Program-made: the position numbers and the translations under genes
The notes under the pieces: model-generated
Databases searched by the model: none
What the model was told of the DNA's origin: nothing
Seen by the model: the letters and a program-made list of their open reading frames with translations, nothing else
Source of the DNA: Candidatus Hydrogenedentota bacterium
GTDB lineage: Bacteria; Hydrogenedentota; Hydrogenedentia; Hydrogenedentales; JAEUWI01
NCBI GenBank assembly: GCA_019637335.1
Contig: JAHBVV010000008.1
Location: forward strand, 1-64,000
Reading direction: 5' to 3'
DNA: 64,000 bases
Shown: one piece after another, positions 9,211 through 16,800 of the stretch
How positions within the stretch are numbered: the first letter of the stretch is position 1
Layout: each line of letters starts with the position of its first letter

Positions 9211-9273
9211 ACGTTCACTACCTGATGTTCCGCTGCACGCGGATACCCGCGGTTAGGGGCGCCAAGCCGCCCG

Positions 9274-9690
9274 CTACTTTCGCTTGTCATCGAATGTCAT
9301 GCGGACGCCCTTCTGCCCGATCTCCGGCGCCTTTCTCCGGGCGAGTTGTATGTTGGACTGGGCCCGGCTGACCTCGGTGTTCAGTTTATCCAGGCAGGCC
9401 TGGCAAAGTTTCTTGGACAGGCTGATGGCCGGCGCGCCGCAGCGCCCGCAGATCGGGCGTTCTCCCGGGGTGAGCTGGGCCACCACGCCCTCGCCCACCA
9501 TGCGGCGCACCACCGAGACATCCACGTCGGCGAGCTCCGCCACCTGCTCCGGATTCAGATCGCTGTGGAGTTCCAGAACGCCCAGCACCTTTTCCCGGTC
9601 GGCCGCCTCGGCCGCCTCGCAGTCCAAGCAGACGGGGGACTTCAACTTGCTGAACATTTTGTTGCACCGAGCACATGACGCCAGGGGCAT
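9274..9690 (-). CDS. Double zinc-ribbon protein with HTH-like middle (YvyF-like)
   Basis: The 138-residue protein has two CxxC-x11-CxxC zinc ribbons with identical spacing: Cys6, 9, 21, 24 and Cys81, 84, 96, 99. Between them lies a segment LHSDLNPEQVAELADVDVSVVRRMVGEG that reads like a helix-turn-helix. The layout resembles the flagellar-operon protein YvyF/TIGR03826, but no flagellar gene is nearby, so a general regulatory or adaptor role is equally possible. The tail is basic (DDKRK). It is 12 bp downstream of the next gene in the cluster, so the two are likely co-transcribed. Confidence 0.7.
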   Translation of the reverse strand: MPLASCARCNKMFSKLKSPVCLDCEAAEAADREKVLGVLELHSDLNPEQVAELADVDVSVVRRMVGEGVVAQLTPGERPICGRCGAPAISLSKKLCQACLDKLNTEVSRAQSNIQLARRKAPEIGQKGVRMTFDDKRK

Positions 9691-9702
9691 GGGGTATCTC
9701 CT

Positions 9703-10362
9703 CTAATCACGGGGCCAGTCGTAGCGAACGGACTCCCAGTCTATATCGAGGTTGCCCACCACATTGGCTTTTAAGACCTGTCCGTCGTGGGATACGTTAA
9801 CGCCCACGCGCACGGAGCGTATGGGGATGTTTTCCTGATCGAGCAGGGCCTTTTCACGCGCCGGGTAGTCCACGCGCAACCATGTGCGCCGCGCCACCGG
9901 CAGCTCCAGGCCTTCCCGGCCCTCGTCCTCGGACACATAGCCGAGTGTGGCCCCGGGGGCGAATACGTACTGATCTTCCACGCCATCATCGCGCAACTGG
10001 TTCTCCAGCACTGAACGCGCGCCAAAGGAGGCGAGCAATTCATCGCGAGCGGCTTCCGCCGCTTCCGGCCCCTCCGTCTCCAACACCAGGTCGAGGCGCT
10101 CCCGCGCCCAGGGGGTCAATTCCAGCACCCGCTCCCAGTCGCCTTCCTGGTAGGCGCGGGCATAACGCCACGCGACGCTGTCCTCGATGCCGGGGGCCCG
10201 CTCCGCGGGTCCGCTCACGTTGCCGGACGCCGCGGCGGGCGAACCTGCCGGGAACTCCGACTGCGACATCCGGTATGCGAAGCCGACAATCGCGCCGAGG
10301 AGCGCGCCGACGGCCAGGGCCATGAGAAAGCGCCGGGGCCGACTCTGAGTATTCTGTGTCAC
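9703..10362 (-). CDS. Membrane-anchored protein of unknown function
   Basis: The 219-residue protein has an N-terminal anchor (FLMALAVGALLGAIVGFAYRM) and a soluble outer domain. That domain has an Ala/Pro/Gly-rich start, then a helical stretch around AWRYARAYQEGDWERVLELTPWARERL, then a beta-rich C-terminal half. The family was not recognised. It seems to be the first gene of the minus-strand run 10362-3657. The ~100 bp upstream (10363-10466), between it and the lipoate ligase-like gene, is AT-richer and may hold its promoter. Confidence 0.7.
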   Translation of the reverse strand: MTQNTQSRPRRFLMALAVGALLGAIVGFAYRMSQSEFPAGSPAAASGNVSGPAERAPGIEDSVAWRYARAYQEGDWERVLELTPWARERLDLVLETEGPEAAEAARDELLASFGARSVLENQLRDDGVEDQYVFAPGATLGYVSEDEGREGLELPVARRTWLRVDYPAREKALLDQENIPIRSVRVGVNVSHDGQVLKANVVGNLDIDWESVRYDWPRD

Positions 10363-10466
10363 GTTATAAGGGTATCAAAGAGCAGGCGATGGCGTCAATC
10401 AACTGATATAACAGTGAATTTTGCGGCGGGCGCAACAATTAACGCCTCCGGCGGGGCATTCATCCC

Positions 10467-11192
10467 CTATCGCCGGTAAATCCAGTCGCGTTGCGCATAT
10501 TTTTCGCGGGCAAGCGCTTCGGCGCGCGCCAGTGCGTCCGGCGGGGGGTGGTCCACGGGCGCGCCGGCCTCAAACGCGGCGGCCAGGGCGGCCTTGAGCG
10601 CGTCGGGCGTCGCCGGGACGGGGGCGATGAAATCGCGGTGCGGCCGCGCGCCCCGGTAGTCCGGCCGGTCCTGCGGTTCGCGAAGGTAGCGGTCGATCGC
10701 GTCAAGATCGGGCCGGTAGAGCAGGGTTCCGTGGTGTAGGATCGCGTTTCGGCGGCGGCGCTGGGCGTTTCCCGAGATTTTCCGGCCCTGAACGGCGATA
10801 TCGGAGATGCCCGCGCGTTCGGCGGCGATACCGAGGGTTTTCAGGGCCGCGCGGACGCGATCGAGGATGTAGCGGTAGGAGCCGTGCAGGGACGCGGCCT
10901 CGGGATGATTCGCGAGGGTGAGAAACAGCGCGAAGTTGAGAGAGCCGGGACCCTGGAGCACGCAGCCGCCGGCGGTGCATCGCCGCATGATGGGCACGCC
11001 GTCGGCCAGGCACCGATCTTCGTGCACCTCGGCGGTCAGGCGCTGGCCGGTTCCGAGCACGACGAACGGCGCGGGGCACTCCCAGAAGCGGATTGTATCC
11101 GGCTGCAGGCCCTGATCGACCGCCTCCAGCAGCGCCTCTTCCAGCGCCAGGTTGGTCGCCGGATCGGGGCTGCTGTAATCAATACACCGCAT
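10467..11192 (-). CDS. Lipoate-protein ligase A family protein
   Basis: The 241-residue protein has the BPL/LplA/LipB fold motifs. NLALEEALLEAVD is at the N-terminus, RRCTAGGCVLQGPGSLNFAL (about 70-89) matches the RRxxGGGxVxxxxGNxNFT pattern, and GRKISGNAQRR contains the expected lysine. LplA-type enzymes attach lipoate or octanoate to E2 and GcvH domains. Its start overlaps the gcvPB stop (TGATG), so it is the last gene of the glycine-cleavage operon and its likely target is GcvH. The C-terminal accessory domain of E. coli LplA is absent. The Cys in GGC leaves open an octanoyltransferase (LipM-like) activity. Confidence 0.85.
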   Translation of the reverse strand: MRCIDYSSPDPATNLALEEALLEAVDQGLQPDTIRFWECPAPFVVLGTGQRLTAEVHEDRCLADGVPIMRRCTAGGCVLQGPGSLNFALFLTLANHPEAASLHGSYRYILDRVRAALKTLGIAAERAGISDIAVQGRKISGNAQRRRRNAILHHGTLLYRPDLDAIDRYLREPQDRPDYRGARPHRDFIAPVPATPDALKAALAAAFEAGAPVDHPPPDALARAEALAREKYAQRDWIYRR

Positions 11193-12631
11193 CAGAGACA
11201 GGCGCAGTTCAGATCCCGCGCGGCCTTCACTTCATCGAGGCGGCCAACCGGCGTGTTGACCGGCGCGGCGTGCAGGGACTCGGGATCGGAATCCACCAGC
11301 GCGGCGATTTCGAGCATTGCGTCGCAGAACGCGTCCAGCGTTTCCTTCGACTCCGTCTCGGTCGGCTCGATCATGAGGCATTCCTTGACGGTGAGCGGGA
11401 AGTAGATCGTGGGCGCGTGGAAGCCCCGGTCGAGGAGGGCCTTCGCGATGTCGATGGCGTGGACGCCCTTGTCCGCCTGGGACGAGGCCGTGAAAACGCA
11501 CTCGTGCATGTAGCGCGCGCTGAAGGCGGATTTGTAGGCGCCCTTCAGCCGGGCGTGGATGTAGTTGGCGTTCAGCACGGCGTTGCGGCTGACTTCCTTG
11601 AGTCCCTCGTTGCCGTAGTGCCGGAGGTAGGCGTAGGCGCGCACGGCGATGAGGAAGTTCCCGAAGAAGGCGGCGACCCGCCCGATGCTCTTTTCCGGCG
11701 TGGCGAGGGTGTAGCGGTCCCCCTCCTTCACGACGCGCGGGCCGGGCAGGTAGGGCAGCAGGCGCTCGCCCACGCCAACCGGGCCACAACCGGGGCCGCC
11801 CATGCCATGCGGGGTGGCGAACGTCTTGTGCAGGTTGTAGTGCATCACATCGAAGCCCAGATCGCCCGGGCGGCACTGCCCCACGATCGCGTTCAGGTTC
11901 GCGCCATCGTAATAGAGGAGCGCGTCCCGGGTATGGGCGAGCTGGGCGATCTTCGCCACGTCCTTTTCGAAGAGTCCGTGGGTGTTCGGGCAGGTGAGCA
12001 TGATGCCGGCGACGTTGTCGGTCAGCATTTTTTCGAACGCGTCCAAATGAATGGTGCCGTCCTTGTCCGACGGGATCTCCACCACCTTGAATCCGGCCAT
12101 GATCGCGCTGGCGGGATTGGTGCCGTGCGCGCTGTCCGGGATGATAATGGTGTCCTTGTGGGCGTTGCCCTTGTCCTGGTGGTAGGCGGCCATCAGCAGG
12201 GCGCCGGTAAGTTCGCCGTGTGCGCCCGCGATCGGCTGGAGGCTGGCGGCCTTCATGCCCGCGACCTCGGCCAGCTGGCGCTCAAGCTCGTGGATGAGCG
12301 CGTACGCGCCCTGGCAGTGGTCTTCATAGACCGGGCTGCTGGAGAAATGCGGGTGCAGCTGCGCCAGGCCCGGCTGGGCCGCGGCGACCTCGGCGATCTT
12401 CGGATTGTACTTCATCGTGCAGGAGCCGAGCGGGTAAAAGGTGTCGTCGATGCCGACATTCCGCTGGGACAGGTGCGTGAAATGGCGGACGATGTCGATC
12501 TCGGCCATTTCGGGCAGTTCGGCATCCTGGTCGCGGCAGAGATCCGCCGGCAGCGCGGCCTGCGGCACATCGAGCGCGTCGAGGGTGAGGGCGCGGCGGC
12601 CGGGGCGGGACTTTTCGTAGATCAGCTGCAT
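11192..12631 (-). CDS. gcvPB: Glycine dehydrogenase (decarboxylating) subunit 2
   Basis: This is the C-terminal, PLP-carrying half of the glycine-cleavage P-protein (479 residues). It carries YPLGSCTMKYNPK, LQPIAGAHGELTG, PDSAHGTNPASA, and the PLP-lysine motif HYNLHKTFATPHGMGGPG. Together with GcvPA it decarboxylates glycine and hands the aminomethyl group to lipoyl-GcvH. The ATG follows GGAG by 7 bp and lies 10 bp inside the end of gcvPA, so the two subunits are probably translationally coupled and made in equal amounts. Confidence 0.96.
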   Translation of the reverse strand: MQLIYEKSRPGRRALTLDALDVPQAALPADLCRDQDAELPEMAEIDIVRHFTHLSQRNVGIDDTFYPLGSCTMKYNPKIAEVAAAQPGLAQLHPHFSSSPVYEDHCQGAYALIHELERQLAEVAGMKAASLQPIAGAHGELTGALLMAAYHQDKGNAHKDTIIIPDSAHGTNPASAIMAGFKVVEIPSDKDGTIHLDAFEKMLTDNVAGIMLTCPNTHGLFEKDVAKIAQLAHTRDALLYYDGANLNAIVGQCRPGDLGFDVMHYNLHKTFATPHGMGGPGCGPVGVGERLLPYLPGPRVVKEGDRYTLATPEKSIGRVAAFFGNFLIAVRAYAYLRHYGNEGLKEVSRNAVLNANYIHARLKGAYKSAFSARYMHECVFTASSQADKGVHAIDIAKALLDRGFHAPTIYFPLTVKECLMIEPTETESKETLDAFCDAMLEIAALVDSDPESLHAAPVNTPVGRLDEVKAARDLNCACL

Positions 12632-13908
12632 GAAACGTTCTCCAGCGCGCGCGCGAAGGCGTCGAGTTCCTCGCGGGAGCGCTTTTCCGTCACGGCGATA
12701 AGGAGGTCATTGGGTTCGCCCGCGCCGACATCCGCAAGCGGCAATCCGGCGACGAAGCCGTGTTCCAGCATGGCGGCGCACACCTGACGCGCGCCGGCGG
12801 GCAGGCGGACGGCGAATTCGTTGAAGGTCGGGTCGTCGTTCAGCACGGTGGCGAAGCCGAGCTGTTTCTTGAGGTATTCCGCTTTCGAGTGGCAGGCGAC
12901 GGCGAGTTCCTTGAAGCCATCCTTGCCCCAGAGCGAGAGGTGGATCAGGGCGCGCAGGGCGCACAGGGCCTGGTTGGAGCAAATGTTGGACATGGCCTTG
13001 GTGCGCCGGATGTGCTGCTCGCGGGCCTGGAGCGTGAGCACGAAGCCGCGCCGCCCTTCACGATCGACCGTTTCGCCGGCGATGCGGCCGGGCATTTTGC
13101 GGACATGATCCTTGCGCGTGGCCATGATGCCCAGATAGGGCCCGCCGAAGCCCAGCGGCATGCCCAGGCACTGGCCCTCGCCGATGGCGATATCGGCGCC
13201 CATTTCGCCGGGGGTCTTGACCAGGCCCAGCGAAACGGGATAGAAGGACACGACCAGCAGGGCCTTCGCTTCGCGGCAGCGCGCGCCCAGGGCGGTGTAG
13301 TCCGCCACCGTGCCGAGGAAACTCGGGTTCTGGACAATGACGCAGGCGGCGTCGGCCGGGTCGTCGCCCTCAACAATGTCGAGCTCAAGGTTGGCTGCGT
13401 GCGTGAGCAGCATTTTCCGGTAGACGGGATTGAGGGAGGGGTGCAGCACGACCCGGTGTCGGCGGGTAATGCGGACAGCCATCGTCGCCGCTTCAAAGAC
13501 GGCCGTGCCGCCGTCGTAGAGCGAGGCGTTGGCGAATTCCATGCCGGTCAGGCGGCACATGGCCGACTGATACTCATAGATGCTCTGGAGCGTACCCTGG
13601 GAGCGTTCCGGCTGGTAGGGCGTGTAGGCGGTGTAGAATTCGCTGCGGCCCGAAAGCGCGTCCACGGCGGCCGGAATATAGTGGTCGTAGTAGCCGCCGC
13701 CGAGGAAAGAGACCTGTCCGGCCTGGTTGCGGGCGGCGAGGGCGGCCACGTGATCGCGCACCGCCATTTCCGACATGCCCGGCGGGATATCCCACGATTT
13801 CATGCGCAACGGGGCCGGGATGCTGCTGAAGAGCTCCTCGATGTCGGCGACACCGATGGTCTCCAGCATGGCCTGCCGGTCGGCCTCGGTGGTGGGGATC
13901 CAACTCAT
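12622..13908 (-). CDS. gcvPA: Glycine dehydrogenase (decarboxylating) subunit 1
   Basis: This is the N-terminal half of the P-protein (428 residues). It begins MSWIPTTEADRQAMLETIG and carries FLGGGYYDHYIPAAVD, YTPYQPERSQGTLQSIYEYQ, NASLYDGGTAVFEA and GEGQCLGMPLGFGGPYLG, all diagnostic. The frame is open about 270 bases further upstream, but that extension has no family match. ATG 13908 gives the normal N-terminus and has AGGAG 12 bases before it. Split P-protein genes are common in many bacteria, whereas E. coli has a single gcvP. Confidence 0.95.
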   Translation of the reverse strand: MSWIPTTEADRQAMLETIGVADIEELFSSIPAPLRMKSWDIPPGMSEMAVRDHVAALAARNQAGQVSFLGGGYYDHYIPAAVDALSGRSEFYTAYTPYQPERSQGTLQSIYEYQSAMCRLTGMEFANASLYDGGTAVFEAATMAVRITRRHRVVLHPSLNPVYRKMLLTHAANLELDIVEGDDPADAACVIVQNPSFLGTVADYTALGARCREAKALLVVSFYPVSLGLVKTPGEMGADIAIGEGQCLGMPLGFGGPYLGIMATRKDHVRKMPGRIAGETVDREGRRGFVLTLQAREQHIRRTKAMSNICSNQALCALRALIHLSLWGKDGFKELAVACHSKAEYLKKQLGFATVLNDDPTFNEFAVRLPAGARQVCAAMLEHGFVAGLPLADVGAGEPNDLLIAVTEKRSREELDAFARALENVSCS

Positions 13909-14087
13909 GGATGCGTGTACTCCTGAAGGGGCATGCCCGCCCCGGGACGGGCGGGCCGGTATGGTTGACAAGGATTGCGCCGCGGATCGGGCGCGGCCCG
14001 GCGAAAATGGGCGCGCCGCGTCCGCTGATAGAGACCCATGCGGCGGGCGCGGCGATACCCGGGGGCGGGCGGCGCGCGGGAAACTGG
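13909..14087 (-). other. Intercistronic gap with GC hairpins (gcvH-gcvPA)
   Basis: No gene is visible in this 179-bp gap. It holds a strong stem GCCCGCCC/GGGCGGGC at about 13935-13956, plus further GC-rich inverted stretches. No U-run follows, so the hairpins look more like mRNA-stability or partial attenuation structures than a full terminator. Confidence 0.45.
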
Positions 14088-14471
14088 CTAGCCGAGGCTT
14101 TCGACGAAGGCGCGGTAGGCCGAGATGTCCATCAGCGCGTCGAACTCGGTGGCGTCCACTTCTTCGAGCTTGAAGAACCATCCGCCGCCATAGGGGGCTT
14201 TGTTGACCAGTTCGGGGCGCGACTCGAGGGCCTCGTTGATCTCGACGACGGTCCCCGACACGGGCGCGTAGATATCGCTGGCGGCCTTCACGGATTCCAC
14301 GGCTGCGACTTCCTCGCCGGCCTCGACCTCACGGCCGACCTCCGGCAATTCGATGTAGGTGATATCGCCGAGTTGCGCCTGGGCATAATCGGTGATGCCG
14401 ACGAAATACTGGCCGCCCAGCTCGCCGATCCATTCGTGTTCTTCGGTGTACCTGAGATCATCGGGGTTCAT
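14088..14471 (-). CDS. gcvH: Glycine cleavage system H protein
   Basis: GcvH is the lipoyl-carrying shuttle of the glycine cleavage system. The 127-residue protein begins MNPDDLRYTEEHEWI and carries GDITYIELPEVG. The lipoylation site is Lys62 in AAVESVKAASD, followed by APVSGTVVEINEAL. The start at 14471 is chosen because it gives the family N-terminus and follows AAGGAAA; the frame is open upstream without homology. The gene lies 133 bp after gcvT. Confidence 0.96.
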   Translation of the reverse strand: MNPDDLRYTEEHEWIGELGGQYFVGITDYAQAQLGDITYIELPEVGREVEAGEEVAAVESVKAASDIYAPVSGTVVEINEALESRPELVNKAPYGGGWFFKLEEVDATEFDALMDISAYRAFVESLG

Positions 14472-14604
14472 CGAGGCGTTTCCTTCGCGTTTCCACATTG
14501 AACCGGGCCGCCGTGCGCGCGAAACCCGGCGGCGGGCTGACTGAACCAAGTATAACGCGGCGCCGGCCCAAAGCGGGGCGATGCCGCGGCTTTCACGGGA
14601 ATGG

Positions 14605-15675
14605 CTAAAACTTCTTGCGGCACGTGCCCCCGGCATAGACCGGGATGGCCGCCGTTTCGACGGGGAGATCGCGCGGGCCGGCGGTCAACGCGACGCCCGG
14701 GTGGGCCAGCGCCCGCGGCAGATCCGCCAGGCCGACCCCGCAGCCCACGCTGGGGCCGAAGGTGCCGCTGGTGACCGCGCCCACAACCTGGCCATCGTGC
14801 TTCAGTTCGAAGCCATGGCGCGGCGCCCGGCGGTCGGCGGACTTGATGGCGACCAGCACCGTGTGATCCCCCGCGTCCCGCTGGGCTACCAGGGCCCGCT
14901 TCCCCACAAATTCCTTGTCCCACGCGATGAGTCGGTCCATGCCCGACGCCAGCGGGGTCTTATCGGGGCTCAGATCCTCGCCATTCAGCGGGTAGCCCAC
15001 CTCGGTGCGCAGCGTGTCGCGCGCGCCCAGGCCGCAGGGGGCCACGTCGGGATGCGCCGCGAGACGCTCCCACAGGGGCACGGCGAGATCGTTGGGGACG
15101 AAGATTTCGTAGCCCACTTCGCCGGTATAGCCCGCGCGGGTGACCACGATGTCGCGGCCTTCCCAGTTCAGGCGCAGGCCGTTCCAGTATTTCAGATCGC
15201 GCAGCGCCTCGAAACCCAGCGAGAGCATTACATCGCGCGCGAGCGGCCCCTGCACGTCGAGCTTCGCGGTGGCTTCGCTCACGTTCTCCACGCCGGGAAT
15301 CGCCGAGAGCAGGCTGTGGATCTGATCGAGGGGGCCGGCGTTGGTGACCAGGTAGAGCTCGTCTTCCGCGAGCCGCAGGCCGACGCAATCGTCGATGATG
15401 CCGCCCTGCTCGTTCAGGATCGCGCTGTAGCGGCAGAGGCCCACCCGGAGATTCACCATGTCCGAGAATACGAGCCGGTCAAACGCCGCGATCGCCTCCG
15501 CCCCCCGCAGCACGAATTCCCCCATGTGCGAGCAATCAAACAGACCGGCCTTCGACCGGACGTGGAGGTGCTCGTCGATAATCCCCGCGAACTGCACCGG
15601 AAGCGCCCAGCCGTGAAAGTCCACGACCTTGGCGCCGTGCTGCGCGTAGATGCCGTGCAATGGCGTTTGCCGCAT
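14605..15675 (-). CDS. gcvT: Glycine cleavage system aminomethyltransferase (T protein)
   Basis: GcvT releases ammonia from the aminomethyl-lipoyl H protein and forms 5,10-methylene-THF. From ATG 15675 the protein (356 residues) reads MRQTPLHGIYAQHGAKVVDF. It carries LFDCSHMGEF, DDCVGLRLAEDELYLVTNA, TRAGYTGEVGYEIFV and ARDTLRTEVGYPLNGEDL, the folate-binding signatures. The Shine-Dalgarno GGAGG (15684-15688) is 8 bases upstream; an upstream TTG at 15690 overlaps it and is rejected. It is the first gene of the operon and directly follows the ZTP riboswitch. Confidence 0.96.
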   Translation of the reverse strand: MRQTPLHGIYAQHGAKVVDFHGWALPVQFAGIIDEHLHVRSKAGLFDCSHMGEFVLRGAEAIAAFDRLVFSDMVNLRVGLCRYSAILNEQGGIIDDCVGLRLAEDELYLVTNAGPLDQIHSLLSAIPGVENVSEATAKLDVQGPLARDVMLSLGFEALRDLKYWNGLRLNWEGRDIVVTRAGYTGEVGYEIFVPNDLAVPLWERLAAHPDVAPCGLGARDTLRTEVGYPLNGEDLSPDKTPLASGMDRLIAWDKEFVGKRALVAQRDAGDHTVLVAIKSADRRAPRHGFELKHDGQVVGAVTSGTFGPSVGCGVGLADLPRALAHPGVALTAGPRDLPVETAAIPVYAGGTCRKKF

Positions 15676-15688
15676 GGTGGCAGCCTCC

Positions 15689-15727
15689 AAAAAATCACCC
15701 GCCGGTCCGACCGCCGGAACGTTCCGG
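15689..15727 (-). terminator. Putative expression platform: GC hairpin(s) plus U6 before gcvT RBS
   Basis: On the minus strand the leader has the perfect dyad CCGGAACGTTCCGG (15714-15727) and a small CGGT/ACCG stem (15703-15713). After a short spacer comes TTTTTT (complement of A15689-15694), immediately followed by the GGAGG of gcvT. It could act as an intrinsic terminator or mask the ribosome site under control of the aptamer upstream. The stems are not ideal, so the mechanism is uncertain. Confidence 0.45.
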
Positions 15728-15765
15728 GCCGCATGGCTAAGTGGTTGCTGAAAGATAACTTAAAG

Positions 15766-15848
15766 GCGCCCAGGCGAACGGCAATTCGATACGTCCCGCC
15801 GCTTCACCGTGGTCAGGCCCACGCAATAGCTCGCCAGTCACGGCGGGA
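15766..15848 (-). promoter_or_regulatory. ZTP (pfl) riboswitch aptamer upstream of gcvT
   Basis: Read on the minus strand, the conserved ZTP-riboswitch blocks appear in order. The P1 5' strand CCCGCCG (15841-15847) runs into GTGACTGGCG. Then come GTGGGCCTGACCAC (a stem) and GGTGAAGCGGCGGG, where CGGCGGG (15795-15801) closes P1. After a spacer comes the hallmark CGCCTGGGC (15768-15776). ZTP/ZMP riboswitches sense an intermediate that builds up when 10-formyl-THF is short and switch on one-carbon genes. Placement about 90 bp before the gcvT start fits, because the glycine cleavage system supplies one-carbon units. The GGTGAAGCG block differs slightly from the usual GGGGAGCG. Confidence 0.88.
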
Positions 15849-16232
15849 TTTGCCGCATACTGTGCCAGAAAGCGCCCGGGGAATCAAGATCTCGGGGGGG
15901 CGTTGCGCGTTGCGCGGCGTCGGCGGGCGCGTGGCGGTTGCCGGAGTGGCAGATTTTCATCGGCGCGGCCGTTCAAAATGCGTTGCGTCACCCGTTAAGG
16001 ATGAAAACGGACGGCGGCTTCGCCGCCTGGCAGGCGGCGAAGCCTGCGCTCCCAGCCTTTTGCGCTTCCCCATTAAGACGTGCTGTGCCGTGGTTTGCTT
16101 GAGGCACATGTGGAGAAGATGGGGCGTGCAATCATCGGAGCAGTATGACATTGATCGGTCACGGCCAACCCCGTCCGCGGCTGAGGAAATGCCTGCGTTC
16201 CCGTTTCGATCTTGAGGGTATTATAAATCAAA
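15849..16232. other. Gene-free region between gcv leader and higBA
   Basis: No coding frame with family features was seen in this stretch. It contains the perfect hairpin GGCGGCTTCGCCGCC (16013-16027), followed by GGCGAAGCCTGCGCTCCC. Similar text (GACGCCTGCGCTCCCAGCCTT) recurs near 56138, so this is another interspersed palindromic repeat. The gcv promoter should lie in the right part but no clear -10/-35 was found. Confidence 0.45.
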
Positions 16233-16256
16233 GTTGCGTATTGCGCAATAAGCAAC
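16233..16256. promoter_or_regulatory. Palindromic operator upstream of higBA
   Basis: The 24-bp dyad has half-sites GTTGCGTATTGC and GCAATAAGCAAC, with only one mismatch between arms. It directly abuts the -35 box at 16257. HigA-type antitoxins bind palindromes at their own promoter, so this is the likely autoregulatory site. Confidence 0.65.
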
Positions 16257-16285
16257 TTGACTTCCTTATATTTCCATGCTATCCT
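16257..16285 (+). promoter_or_regulatory. Sigma70-type promoter of the higBA operon
   Basis: TTGACT (16257-16262) and TATCCT (16280-16285) are separated by 17 bp, 10 bp before the ATG of the higB remnant. The local sequence is AT-richer than its surroundings. Confidence 0.7.
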
Positions 16286-16295
16286 CTAATTCAGG

Positions 16296-16799
16296 ATGGA
16301 AGTTGAATTCGACGATAACGACCTGGAACGCCTGCTCTTCGACCCCGGATTTCGGTCGCGCCTCCCGGCGGAGGTGGCTGTCGATTTAACGTGTGCGGTG
16401 AGCGCATTTCCTACAATTTTGTGCTAACGCCCTATGGCGTCATTCCCGCGAAAGCGGGAATCCAGTGGAATTCGGAGGTTTGTGCGTTCGCGTCGCTGGA
16501 TCCCCGCGTTCGCGGGGATGACGAATCTGCTCATTCCTTCTATAGTGTAGGGTGAGTTAAGTAAACCGACAGCCCCGGATGTGGTGAAGATGTACCGGAA
16601 ACGAATGCAGTTCATCCTGAACGCGCCGGACGAACGCTCCTTTCGGACGATGAAGAGCTTTCATTTCGAGGAATTGCGCGGCGACCGCCAGGGCCAACAT
16701 TCCATCCGGCTGAACAGACAATATCGCCTTGTGTTCCGGTTCGAGGGCGTTTCGCCCGAGAAGCGGCTCGTTGTGCTCGCAGTTGAGGACTACCACTGA
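16296..16799 (+). pseudogene. higB: higB (RelE/ParE-family toxin) split by a 201-bp element
   Basis: The 5' part (16296-16374) encodes the start of a RelE/HigB-type toxin: MEVEFDDNDLERLLFDPGF, then RSRLPAEV. Translation then enters the inserted element and stops at TAA 16425. The 3' part (about 16582-16799) continues the same protein: VKMYRKRMQFILNA, then RTMKSFHFEELRGDRQGQHS, then LVFRFEGVSPEK. Removing the element and one target duplication restores ...GAG GTG GTG AAG ATG... (Glu-Val-Val-Lys-Met) with no frameshift. The toxin would be an mRNA endonuclease. The 3' fragment could still be translated from GTG 16581 or ATG 16590 but lacks the N-terminal helix. The neighbouring antitoxin gene is intact. 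Confidence 0.9.
16375..16575. mobile_element. MITE-like element, copy 1, inserted in higB
   Basis: The 201-bp non-coding element has terminal inverted repeats TGGCTGTCGATTTA and TAAACCGACAGCCC. It is flanked by near-identical 6-bp direct repeats CGGAGG (16369-16374) and CGGATG (16576-16581). The interior has two inverted palindromes (CATTCCCGCGAAAGCGGGAA and GGATCCCCGCGTTCGCGGGG). A second copy of exactly the same length lies at 35331-35531. It encodes no transposase, so it would move in trans. Confidence 0.88.
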
Positions 16800-16800
16800 T

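Noticed and set aside
11093-12787. 564-codon plus-strand frame opposite gcvPB
   Set aside because: It is a shadow of an unambiguous gcvPB; no motifs.
15675-15850. Glycine riboswitch upstream of gcvT
   Set aside because: The expected tandem glycine-aptamer motifs were not found. The conserved blocks match the ZTP aptamer instead.
16581-16799. Complete small RelE-like toxin
   Set aside because: It lacks the N-terminal ~27 residues found before the inserted element; it is the 3' fragment of a broken gene.
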